Origin: Theropithecus gelada
Taxonomy: Eukaryota > Chordata > Mammalia > Primates > Cercopithecidae
Direction: 5' to 3'
DNA length: 64,000 nucleotides
Assembly: GCF_003255815.1 (NCBI RefSeq)
Contig: NC_037672.1
Span: forward strand, 105,361,726-105,425,725
Shown here: positions 54,449-64,000 of the stretch, in pieces
Position numbering within the stretch: position 1 is the first letter of the stretch
Layout: each line of letters starts with the position of its first letter
Translations under genes and position numbers: made by a program
Notes under the pieces: generated by a model
Databases searched by the model: none
Told to the model about the DNA's origin: nothing
What the model saw: only the letters and a program-made list of their open reading frames with translations

Positions 54449-54757
54449 TTCTTTTTTTTTTTTTTTTTTTTTTTTTGAGGCGGAGCCTCTCTCTGTTGCC
54501 TAGGCTGGAGTGCAGTGGCACAATCTCAGCTCACTGCAATCTTTGCCGTCTGGGTTTAAGCAATTCTCCTGCCTCAGCCTCCCAAATAGCTGGGATTACA
54601 GGCACCCACCACTGCGCCCAGCTAATTTTTCTATTTTTAGTAAAGATGGGGTTTCGCCATGTTGGCCAGGCTGGTTTGAACTCCTGACCTCAGGTGATCT
54701 GCCTGCCTTGGCCTCCCAAAGTGCTGGGATTACAGGCATGAGCCACCACACCTGGCC
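54449..54757 (-). mobile_element. Alu: Alu (S-type), antisense, with target duplication
   Basis: T-rich tail, GAGGCGGAGCCTCTCTCTGT, ending GAGCCACCACACCTGGCC. AA(A/G)GTTTTCTT is repeated at 54438-54448 and 54758-54768. Confidence 0.95.
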
Positions 54758-54944
54758 AAGGTTTTCTTATTACATGTCTGCTAGAAACCTGTGAGAGTAC
54801 CTGCTGTCATCCGCGTCTGGATATTTTGCCAATTCTCATAGCTTAAATGCCAGACTGGGTTGGGTGCCTTGGCAATGTGTTCTTATAGCATCTTGAATTT
54901 TCAATTATCTAAACATTTATTTCCCTGTGTGATAATGATTTGTT

Positions 54945-55060
54945 TGTTTCTCCAACTAGACTGCAAGCTTTGTGAGGCTAGGGACTAGGTCGGTCTCCTT
55001 CACCTGGCTATAACAGACATTCACGTGTCTAATGAAGCTTAAATACATTTTCAAAAGATG
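54945..55060 (+). mobile_element. L2 3' terminus, sense
   Basis: CAACTAGACTGCAAGCTTTG, AGGCTAGGGACTAGGTCGG and a worn tail fit the L2 3' end. Confidence 0.55.
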
Positions 55061-57147
55061 AGACAATTAGTGGTAATTTAGCTTGCAGGTTATACAAGTG
55101 CAGTAAACTGGCTGCTGTCATAGATGGGGCTCTACTGCTCTTTAATTATTAGAAATCTTCAGTTACAGCATGGGAACAAACATTCTTCTTTTATGTTACT
55201 GAAATTTATATTAAGCAGGTAGTCAGCAACAAATTCAAGAGGTTAAATCCTCAGTTATCTGCTGGCAATTTGATTTCCCAAGACCTAGACTCGATTTTGA
55301 GAATCTGAAGAATAGAAAGCTTTCTACTTCCGGTTATGTGCATGAGCCAAAACATTTTACAGGGCTTCAGGAGGTCCACCTATCAACTACGAACCCCAGA
55401 GTGGGAAAACTTGCTTGAGAGATGTGGTTGAGGACTTGGAAATATTTTGGAGAGTGATTCAACCCCCTTATTTCTTGCCACTAGTAATTGCAGTCTACAG
55501 TTAGCCAGTTCTAGATAATGAGAGTATTCTTTTCTTACGTCTGTTCTGGACTTTGTCTGGTGGAATTCAAGAATTTTTTAATATGGAAAGATTTTTTTCC
55601 TTAAATATGCCTTTCTAAAAGAAAAATATTTTGGAGGATATAAAGGATTAACATATGCTTAAGTTGAAAACCTTTGCTAAGTAAACTCATACCCATTTTA
55701 TAGTTGTTAAAGTGAAGTAATTCATATCTATTTGATTTTTAATAGTACTTATGAATATCAGGCATACTGAAACCACAAGGTTAGGATGAATATTATTGGA
55801 TGAAAGGAAGAAAAAATAAAATTTTCTAAACAATTTTTGTGTCCTCCTGTCCATAAACATTAAATAAACCTAGAACTCAGGACTTTCCCACTAAGATTAG
55901 GAGTAACATTTAAGCACACCCTACATCTTATTTTCTTGTTTCTGTAGCAGGCATGTCCTCTGACAAGAAGAGCAAAAATGAAAGAACAACAGAAACCCCA
56001 GTATTGGGGCGGTGGCGGGGCAGCCTTTTTAAAACCACTTTTCCTCCTCTGAATATTTAATGCATAGAAATGATGAGAAAGTAGCGGAGACATAAAATAA
56101 TAGAGGAAAAGCCATAACTGTCAGAGAATGTATAATGGAATGCAAGCCCAGAGTGATTTGTTCTAGACTTTTGGCTCTTAGAGTAACCCAGGCACACATG
56201 CTAACTTAAATTTGAAGATGAAGGTTAGTAAAGTGACTTTAGCCAGCTTTGCTATATATTTGTATTCATGACGGTATTGGAGGGTGAACCTCCTTGATTC
56301 TGAAGCTACTTATATTGTGGTAATCAATTCTTGTTATCAAAAAAAGGGACAGATATGTGAATATGTGGGAGAACTAATTCTTTTAGGGATGACAAGTAAT
56401 TTCCATGATACCATGTAACTCCTTTCCCTTTTATATGTAAGAACCCTGTAATTAGCTTTGTCTTAAAAGTTTTTTTTTTCAAAACTCTATAGGAAAAAGA
56501 GTAGCCTATATTTCAGCTACAAAGGATCTGTTGATTCTCTGTACAGCATAGTGCCTTTTGAATGCTCCTGACTTAAAGAGAATGACTGAAGGGGCCTCTA
56601 CCAACAGTGAGAAAGTGGAAAGAACAGTGTCAAGTTTAAGCACTAAATCAGCAGTCTAGTGTTGGGAGGATGTTGTGCTGAATAGATACCTGCCTTGTGT
56701 CTGACTGTATCTGTGCCTGAGTTGTCTTCATCCTGCCAAACACAAACAAGTTACTAGGCAACAAAAGTGATTCAGATGCTCTGAACACCTCACTGAATGA
56801 AATGTCTAACCACGATGTTTCCAGGAAATGCCTCCTCTATAAGTCACTGGGTAGCCTGATAAACATTTGCACGTGCTCTGAGGTCAAGTGACCTAGAGCT
56901 TCTAGCCTGTGTGTTATAAGGGGGGGCCAGCTAATGTTTGAAAGAATGCCACCTTACTGGGCAAACATGGATAGTTTGCTTGCTCCTACGTGGTAACTAT
57001 GAGGAGGAAGGGTTGGGGACAGGGCTGGGAGAAGTGCAGTCTCTCCCCAAAAGAACTCACCAGGATGGAAATCCATTGCCCTTAGGTCACATCTCTAATT
57101 GTAAAAATAGCCCAAGATCCCAGAAAATCACAACATAGCATAGTTAC
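55061..57147. other. Long stretch with no recognised repeat or gene
   Basis: About 2.1 kb of non-repeat, AT-leaning sequence. Open frames are under 80 codons. Absence of transposons over this length is uncommon in this window. Confidence 0.5.
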
Positions 57148-57310
57148 CCAGGAGCCTGGACTCAGATGCGTTCAAATCCTACCTCTGTCACTTGTTAGAT
57201 TTCTAACTTCTCATACCTCAGATAGGGGCGATTGTACCCCATACAGTAGTTGTGTGTATTAATGTTAGTATTTGGGAAACACTAGAACTAGTATCTGTCA
57301 TAAACTCTGG
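57148..57310 (+). mobile_element. MIR remnant, sense
   Basis: GGAGCCTGGACTCAGATGCG, CTACCTCTGTCACTTGTTAG and CATACCTCAGATAGGGGCGA keep MIR order. Confidence 0.65.
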
Positions 57311-58522
57311 GGATGCATTAGCTTGCCCGCCATGCTTTACATAGCTCCTTGAGAGGTGGGGGCTGAATTGTGAAGAAATGAAGAAAAAGAGAAGTGAGGT
57401 CTTTTCCAAGGATATATTTATTCTTCTATGATTTCCAGGACTGCAATCATAGAAATTTTAACCATAAATCATTTAAGGAATCTCTTCAAGGTCTTTCAGC
57501 ACTACATAGTTTGAGAATTATGTATCAAAAAATGACCTCAGGGCTATGCAGTGGAAAGGCCGTGCGCTCATGGAGCATTGCTTTAGGGTTTCCAGTGGAT
57601 ATGTAATGCTCTGAAGCTAGATATGGGTTTTTGCTTTACTGTTTTTCCCTTCCATTATATCCCCCTTTTTATATAAGATATTTTATAATAAAAATGCAAT
57701 CACAGAAAGTAAACCACAGTAAGATGAAATTTTGGGGCTCTGCGTCACATATGGAAACCATAATTATACAGACACATTAGTGACTCATTTAGGAAAAGAA
57801 AGGTACCTGAAGCTCTCTGGGAAAGGGTAAGATAATTCTGGTGTCTTTGAGTGTGTGGGCTGCCACATTCATTCAGCTGCTATTCTAGGGCTGGGCTGCA
57901 AGTTCTTGGCTAGTGGCCAGGAACACCAACACAAACAGGACATGGACTCTGTCCTTGCAGCTCATAACCAGCAGAGGAGATAGCCCTGTGTAAGCAGTGA
58001 GCTTTAAAACCCTGTGCTGGGCTGAAGAGATGTGTAGGATCATAGGTATGGGGAGAAAGCCAATGACATTCAATCTCAATCTGATCTTTAAGAGTTCTAA
58101 TTTTGCTTGAATTTATTTTTGGAAAGGAAATCAGAATGTTAGAGAATTGTGTTGGGAATGTGTCACCACATGCCAGGCTAGTGGCTCTGCAGTTCCTGAG
58201 CAGTGTTTTGTAGTAGTGACTAAACCCTGCTCTGAGAAAGTGATGACATTAGGAGATGCAACAGAGAGTAAAAGTAGTTGGAACCTTTCTTCCTTAACTT
58301 GCAGTCTCTCTCTCTGGTTCTGTCTTTGCTGACTGAGAGATGGTGGTGTTTCCCAAGGAAGTAGTTGGCCTGAAAGCCAAAGGGATGAAAAGGATTGGGG
58401 AGTGACTCTCAGGGTTGCCTCAAAAGCCAGTCATAATAGTTAATTTGAATTAGGTAGAAACTCTGGTCAGTTGTACAACATAAGTACGTGACGTTTTATT
58501 CAATAGCCATAAAGATTTCTTT
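57311..58522. other. Unannotated DNA, possible L2 trace at about 57880-58020
   Basis: ACAGGACATGGACTCTGTCC and AGCTCATAACCAGCAGAGGA could be reversed L2. Otherwise nothing recognised. Confidence 0.4.
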
Positions 58523-58537
58523 TAAAATATGTGTTTT

Positions 58538-58859
58538 GTGTTTTGTTTTGTTTTGTTTTGTTTTGTTTTGGAGATGGAGTCTCGCTCTGTTGCCCAGGCT
58601 GGAGTGCAGTGGCCGAGTGGCCGGATCTCAGCTCATTGCAAGCTCCACCTCCTGGTTTATGCCATTCTCCTGCCTCAGCCTCCCGAGTAGCTGGGACTAT
58701 AGGCACCTGCCACCACACCTAGCTAGTTTTTTGTATTTTTTAGTAGAGACGGGGTTTCACCATATTAGCCAGGATGGTCTCGATCTCCTGACCTTGTGAT
58801 CCGCCCATCTCAGCCTCCCAAAACGCTGGGATTACAGGCTTGATCAACTGCGCCCGGCC
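58538..58859 (-). mobile_element. AluY: AluY of Old World monkey type, antisense, 15-bp target duplication
   Basis: Body 58571-58859 with a (TTTTG)n tail. On the minus strand it reads GGCATAAACCAGGAGG and GAGCTGAGATCCGGCC, states that I associate with cercopithecid AluY (human copies have GGCGTGAACCC and GAGCCGAGATCGCGCC). An extra AGTGGCCG makes a direct duplication at 58608-58623. TAAAATATGTGTTTT is duplicated perfectly at 58523-58537 and 58860-58874. Confidence 0.93.
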
Positions 58860-58874
58860 TAAAATATGTGTTTT

Positions 58875-60274
58875 TAATTGACAAAAATTGTATATAATAA
58901 GGTGTATAACATGATATAATGATTTATTTATTGCCAACATAATGGCCTCGTGACTTAAGGTTAACTTTTCAATCTCTATAAAAAGTAAAGGAGAAAGCCC
59001 GTTGAACTATAACATTTCCCAGCTTTCCTTGAAGTCACAATATATAAAGTGCTTCACTGAATTTAATGTTGAAGGTAGAATCCCTGTTTTATATGCAGTC
59101 TTATGCCTTGAATAACTTTCTGTAAGTGTGTGTTGGTTTGGGGAAAATGCATTTAAGTTTGGTTTATTTTATAAAGAGCCCAGAGGTGTTTCTATTTTAT
59201 TACAATTTACATGAATTTAGATTCTCCATCTTTCATCAGATATCTTTATGTTACTTGGTGGAAAACTGTATTAACATTATTTGTAAAATATCACTGAACA
59301 AACATAACATTTTCAAAAGCAGCCATAAATAATGTCTCAAGTGATTCAAATAAAAAAGCTTCGATAGAATTCATGTTGTTTACATTTGTTTGTTCCAAAA
59401 AGCATTTGAGATAGGAATTTATAGTTTTAATTAACAAAATTCTAAGACATAATCAGCTGCTTTCTCAAAGCTATCTGGCTTAGGAGTGTATGTCATGTAT
59501 GATGTTAAAACTGGAATAGTCTGCAACCCAGAACAAAATATACAATCTGGGATTGCTAATCTGTTACAATAGAGGTCTCATCTAGCTTAATACTGTAAAT
59601 TGTCTACCTTTAAACATGAATGCTAATGGAATTTATAGTCCAACTTTAAATCAAAATATGCAATTTCAGATTACTTGGGATACTATTATATTTCAATTTT
59701 AGGTATTTTGGAAAAGGCCTTTTAAAGCACCAACTATTTATAAATACTAACCAGTTTATACTAATTGGTATTATGTTATTTCCTAATTTTGAATCTGCAT
59801 CTGTATAATGGTCAGTTAGCATTATAAAGCATAATACTTTTTTCTATTCTTTCCTGTTGGCCTCTGAGCTTGCCCAATAACTTTTCCATTGTTTACCTTC
59901 TAATTAACGTCTCTTGTTCTAGGGAGTATGACCTTTACCTACAACTTTATAAAATTATTTTCATTCTCTTTAATGCCTTATTTCTTCTCTAATAAACTTG
60001 AATCAGGAGCTCTCTTCATTAAGATCTTCTTTAATTAGTTTCAGTCCTGGTGGGAGCCTCCCCTGCACCCCCATAGTCTCCTCTTGTTCCATTCAGATGC
60101 TTTAAGTAGTGACTAGAACCTAATGGGTGATTCTTCCATGAATGTATTTTCCTTTTCATGTGGCTTATTCTAACTGTGTGATTGCCACAAGAAATAAAAG
60201 TATAGGATCAACTATGATATGCCAATGGCCAATCATTTAGCATAGCCCCTTATTTGAGAATGTGATAGGGGTAG
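58875..60274. other. AT-rich DNA, no recognised feature
   Basis: Very AT-rich (long TAAA, TTTA patches). No repeat family or exon recognised. Confidence 0.5.
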
Positions 60275-60375
60275 GACAGAAGAAACTAAGAACCTGGGAG
60301 ATTGCATTAATTCTCATCAAGTGGCAGAGTCAGGTTAGAACCTGGATTTTAGGATTCTAAGATGTTACAATGTAC
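60275..60375 (-). mobile_element. MIR trace, antisense
   Basis: AAGTGGCAGAGTCAGGTTAG and AACCTGGATTTTAGGATTCT match the reversed MIR core. Confidence 0.5.
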
Positions 60376-60543
60376 ACTTGACCTGTGTTTAATTTGCTTC
60401 TGAGATTAGCAAGGGCATGTTGTAGGGGCCATGGTTATTGAATAAACTTTTGTTATTTATTAATAGTAAATTCATATGGATATGTTATCCACAAATTATC
60501 TGCATCAAGCTAAATGAAAATGCCAAGTTAAAAAAAGACTCTT

Positions 60544-60841
60544 GGCTGGGCATGGTGGCTCACACCTGTAATCCCAGTACTTTGGGAGGCTGAGGCAGGT
60601 GGATCACCTGAGGTTAGGAGTTGGAGACCAGCCTGGCTAACATGGCAAAACCCTGTCTCTACTAAAAACAGAAAAATTAACCGGGTGTGGTGGTATGCAC
60701 CTGTAATCCTAGCTACTCAGGAAGCTGAGGCAGGAGAATCACTTGAACCTGAGAAGCAGAGGTTGCAGTGAGCTGAGATCAAGCCATTGCACTCCAACCT
60801 GGGCAACAAGAGCGAAGCTCTGTCTCAAAAAAAAAAAAAAA
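60544..60841 (+). mobile_element. Alu: Alu (S-type), sense
   Basis: GGCTGGGCATGGTGGCTCAC through AGAGCGAAGCTCTGTCTC and a 16-base A-tail. Confidence 0.95.
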
Positions 60842-61755
60842 GTGTTTGGGAAATACTGATTTCTTATATGATGGGACCAATCTCATGGTGGTGTTCTGAG
60901 CACTAGATCATATGATGGTTGGTACTACTTCTTTTCTTTCTGTGAGACATGGGATTTTTATTTACCTTTTTAAACTTTCTTTGGTGACGTCACTAACATA
61001 TCTTTTATTTCTTTCTTTTTATATAATGATATATTTTTATATGGCCAAGAGTCGTAGAAATCTGTAAAGTAATGGTGTTACACTGAGAAAACTACAACCC
61101 AAGATTGCAAATTACCGACCCAGGATTAATCATGACTTGTTTGTGGCCAAATTGAGAGAAAGATTCTGGTCTCTTGACTTCTGATCCAGGGCTTTGTCAT
61201 GGCACTATCAGTTTTTAAACTTCTTTAGCCATGGAACCCATATTTCAGATGAGATTTTGGGCAACCCTTCTAACATAGAAAGAAAAGCAGAGCTCCTCAA
61301 GTTGAAAGGAGATGGAGGCCTAAAGACATATGCACATGGTCTCCCCAAGACTCTCTATACTGTAATATACTGCTCTCGACATAGTTCACAACACAGATGA
61401 AGGGTTTACTCCTTCTCTCCTCCTCCAAGTATGGTCTAGTTCTTTTCTGGAGCATTTCTGTCCCCTATATCTGAAATGAACGTAATTGGAAAGGTTGGAG
61501 GAGATACTGACCCAGCCTGGGAATTACATTTATAAATGCAGTGCCAGTCTTCCCAGTTGATTCTGGAACATTTTTCCTGTGTGTCAAGAGGAAGCAGCGG
61601 GAGAGATGTTGCTATGAGAATCCACTGATGTTTGATGTTGGTTCTTCTGACATAGCAGGGCTGTGCTATCCCATTTCCTTTTCTTTGCTGTAAGAATTCA
61701 CCCTGAAGGTGTGTGCTCATTTATGATGCTTTTCTCAAGGAGGGATAGAACAGCC
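60842..61755. other. Unannotated intronic DNA
   Basis: No repeat or exon recognised. A 94-codon minus frame at 61436-61720 has no known match. Confidence 0.4.
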
Positions 61756-61985
61756 TGCCGAGTCAGAGCTACCAAAGTACCAAATGCTGGTTTCACTGCT
61801 TACTAGCTGGTGACCTTGGGCAATTCACTTAATATCTCTGTGCTCATATGTAAAATATGGGTAATAATATTTAATCTCATAGAGTTGTGGGGAAGATTCA
61901 ATAAGATAATCAAAGCATTTAGAACTATAGTGTTTGGGCAATAGTAAGTACTTATGAGTGTTAGCTATAGCTCTTATTCTTAAGT
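61756..61985 (+). mobile_element. MIR remnant, sense
   Basis: TTACTAGCTGGTGACCTTGG, CACTTAATATCTCTGTGCTC, AATATGGGTAATAATATTTA and GCAATAGTAAGTACTTATGA are a well preserved MIR. Confidence 0.85.
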
Positions 61986-62017
61986 CTAGGCTATATAAAT
62001 TTATTTTTTATTTTTTT

Positions 62018-62073
62018 ACATGGAACACTTCACAAATTTGTGTTATTACCCTTGTGTGGGGGCCATGCTAATA

Positions 62074-62109
<36 letters not shown>

Positions 62110-62118
62110 GTCAAGCAC
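62018..62118 (-). pseudogene. RNU6 pseudogene: U6 snRNA retropseudogene
   Basis: The minus strand reads GTGCTTGACTCGGCAGCACA, ATACTAAAATTGGAACGATA and TTAGCATGGCCCC in order, that is, U6 snRNA from its 5' end to GTTCCATGT. About 101 nt against 107 in functional U6. The region after GATACAG lacks bases of the ACAGAGA box, which pairs with 5' splice sites, so the copy is dead. An A-rich tail follows. A perfect 16-bp duplication, AGGCTATATAAATTTA, flanks it at 61988-62003 and 62119-62134, showing L1-type retrotransposition. Confidence 0.95.
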
Positions 62119-62134
62119 AGGCTATATAAATTTA

Positions 62135-62640
62135 AATCATTAATAGGATACATGGTCAAAATTTTTAAACACTTGGAAAATATTCCAATCTAGTGTTGTT
62201 AAACTGAAATAAAAATATATTTTTGGCAGAGGAATATAGCATAATAGTGATAAAGCCCAATTAGCTTTGCATGATCACAATGTTGATGAAATTGTTTAAA
62301 GTGTATATTTTTAAATACTTTTCCAAATAAAAGCTTAAAATAACAACAAAACCACAATATAATAATCACTTGGGTTTGCAATATAAATTAGATTGTTAAA
62401 GGCTTGGAGACATTTTCACTTTTACTTAGTTTTGCATGATTTTATTATAGGTAAGGAAAGCTGCACAAAGTGGTCAACCAACATTTCCTAGAAAACTCTT
62501 TTTGACTGTTGATCTTCAAATTAAGGTTTCTGAGTGCACTTCAGTAAAAACCTCTGCAAAGAAAGTGTGTATTTAGGCCATTATCTGTTGAAGAGCAATA
62601 ATGCCCTTGATGAGTACATTCTTGTTCTTAAAGTTGCTGC
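62135..62640. other. AT-rich DNA, no recognised feature
   Basis: Nothing recognised between the U6 copy and the Alu. Confidence 0.4.
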
Positions 62641-62641
62641 C

Positions 62642-62939
62642 AACCAGGTGCGGTGGCTCTTGCCTGTAATCCCAGCACTTTGGAAGGCCGAGGCAGGTGG
62701 ATCACCTGAGGTCGGGAGTTTGAGACCAGCCTGGCCAACATGGTGAGACCCTGTCTCTACCAAAAATACAAAAATTAGCTGGGCATTATGGTAGACGCCT
62801 GTAATCCTAGCTACTCGGGAGGCTGAGGCACAAGAATTGCTTGAACCCGGGAGAAGGAGGTTGCAGTGAGCCGAGATCGTGCCACTGCACTCCAGCCTGG
62901 GCGACAGAGTGAGACTTTGTCTCAAAAAAAAAAAAAGAA
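62642..62939 (+). mobile_element. Alu: Alu (S-type), sense
   Basis: AACCAGGTGCGGTGGCTCTT through GAGTGAGACTTTGTCTC and an A-tail. AAAG(T/C)TG flanks may be the target duplication. Confidence 0.94.
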
Positions 62940-63425
62940 AGCTGTCATTTTCAGAATAAAATGAAGCCTTTTTCTGCTCCTGTAGCTGTAGGATTCTGAA
63001 GCCCTATTTTGGAGTTAGGATTTTCTTTTTCCACTATCCTTTTTGTACCTGTCTTTATCACATCCGGATATGTTTCACATGTGAAAGCTTTATGATTATT
63101 GAATATTATGTTCAAGTAATTTTGTGTATTTTCTTACTATTGGCAGCCTTTGAACAAGTCTGATTTGCACTTACAGAACACCATTTTTAAGAGATTTGTA
63201 TAATCGTGCATGAATATAGGTCAAAAGGTAGACGTAAAGAATAGTAGCCATACCATGAACATGTTGGGCACAAACCACCCAAGAGGGGAAGGTTGGTTTC
63301 TTAAGAAGCAGAATGTTATAAATTGGTGTTTCTTTTTAAAAAGGAATTTAGGGGAGAGGGGACACTGGGTTTTGTAACCCAACTGGGTAGCAAGTGCTGT
63401 ATTTGAAAGTTCATTTCTAGGTCCA
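62940..63425. other. Unannotated intronic DNA
   Basis: No repeat or exon recognised. Confidence 0.4.
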
Positions 63426-63765
63426 GTAGCACATACCAGGAAGTTGTAGCAGGAAAGGTTTGTTGGAGGATGTGACATCTGCTGAGACCTGAAGCATGAG
63501 AGGCAAGTGTGTAAGCAAGTGGATGGGGTTGGGAAGAAGTTTAGGCCGCTAAAAAAATTTTACATAAAGCTTGATAAGAGGGGATATTGCATGTGAAATG
63601 AACAGAAATTCAGTAAATATGGTGGAAGTGCAGGATTTAGGGAATAGAAAAAACTAGTTTCAAAAATCGAGGCTAGAAGTGAAGGTAGGGGCCAGATTAT
63701 GAAAAGCCTTGTAAGCAATGCTAAGAAACAGTAGATGTCAGAAGGACATGCCACCATCTAAAAAG
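63426..63765 (-). mobile_element. L2 fragment, antisense
   Basis: GGAGGATGTGACATCTGCTG, GACCTGAAGCATGAGAGGCA, GGGGCCAGATTATGAAAAGC and CTTGTAAGCAATGCTAAGAA follow the reversed L2 consensus in order. Confidence 0.7.
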
Positions 63766-64000
63766 CAGTCTTGAGAATAAGTAATTGGATAAAGGTGACC
63801 TGACTAGGTATTTGTTTTTTAAGGAAATTGTGTTAATTTTGTTAGGTGTAAAAATGGCATTAGGGTCATGTTGGGGAAAAAAGAATCTCTATCTTACAGA
63901 TTAAATTACATGGTCTCTGAGATTGCTTCCAAAAATACAGAGTAGAGGACAGATTTAAAAACAAAAAAGATTTCCTGTGATAATTGTTATAGCTAATGGG
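63766..64000. other. Unannotated DNA to window end
   Basis: No feature recognised. Confidence 0.4.

Noticed and set aside
1..64000. Operons, CRISPR arrays, phage or bacterial defence systems
   Set aside because: All recognised content is primate nuclear DNA. No long gene-dense frames or array structures occur.
1..64000. Functional tRNA, Y RNA or 7SK genes
   Set aside because: Beyond the U6 retropseudogene I saw no sequence with the needed internal promoters or conserved cores. MIR elements account for tRNA-like text.

Overview
This is primate nuclear DNA, mostly non-coding and full of interspersed repeats. Dimeric Alu elements, L1 of the primate L1PA lineage, MaLR LTRs, L2 and MIR establish a primate. 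The Alu at 58538-58859 (minus strand) carries two changes that I associate with Old World monkey AluY: GAGCTGAGATCCGGCC instead of GAGCCGAGATCGCGCC, and AAACC instead of GAACC after the GGC(G/A)T motif. I therefore read the source as a cercopithecid (macaque, baboon or vervet type) rather than human, as an inference to be checked.

Layout. Bases 1-3100 hold the 5' half of a young L1 on the minus strand: full 5' UTR, intact ORF1 (338 codons), a 63-nt spacer, and an ORF2 endonuclease region open to the window edge. From 3100 to about 19100 there is repeat-rich DNA (Alu, L2, MER5A-like, MaLR and L1 remnants) with no recognisable gene. Bases 19180-20240 form a strong CpG island with GC boxes and no TATA box. 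It contains two good plus-strand 5' splice sites, after 19619 (GTGAGT) and 20099 (GTAAGG). No ATG occurs on the plus strand between 19681 and 20099, so these look like alternative non-coding first exons of a plus-strand gene. The remaining 44 kb would then be its first intron or introns. I could not identify the gene, and saw no convincing coding exon downstream.

The presumed intron (20100-64000) holds Alus in both orientations, several L1 3' or internal fragments all on the minus strand, opposed MST/THE1-like LTRs at 37.5 and 43.8 kb, a MaLR-like LTR split by a Tigger-like MITE at 28.3 kb, a palindromic MITE at 43.2 kb, many L2 and MIR remnants, and a U6 snRNA retropseudogene at 62.0 kb with a perfect 16-bp target-site duplication.

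No prokaryotic-style system, CRISPR array or novel multi-gene system is visible. The points most worth a second look are the intact L1 5' half, the twin first-exon promoter, the Old World monkey Alu signature, a 64-bp poly-T insertion interval with target-site duplication at 53.9 kb, several short local duplications, and a cytosine-rich expansion inside an old Alu at 30.1 kb. Most ATG-to-stop frames in the window are translations of Alu, L1 or random sequence and are not listed as genes. Repeat family names come from remembered consensus sequences and were not checked with a repeat-masking run.
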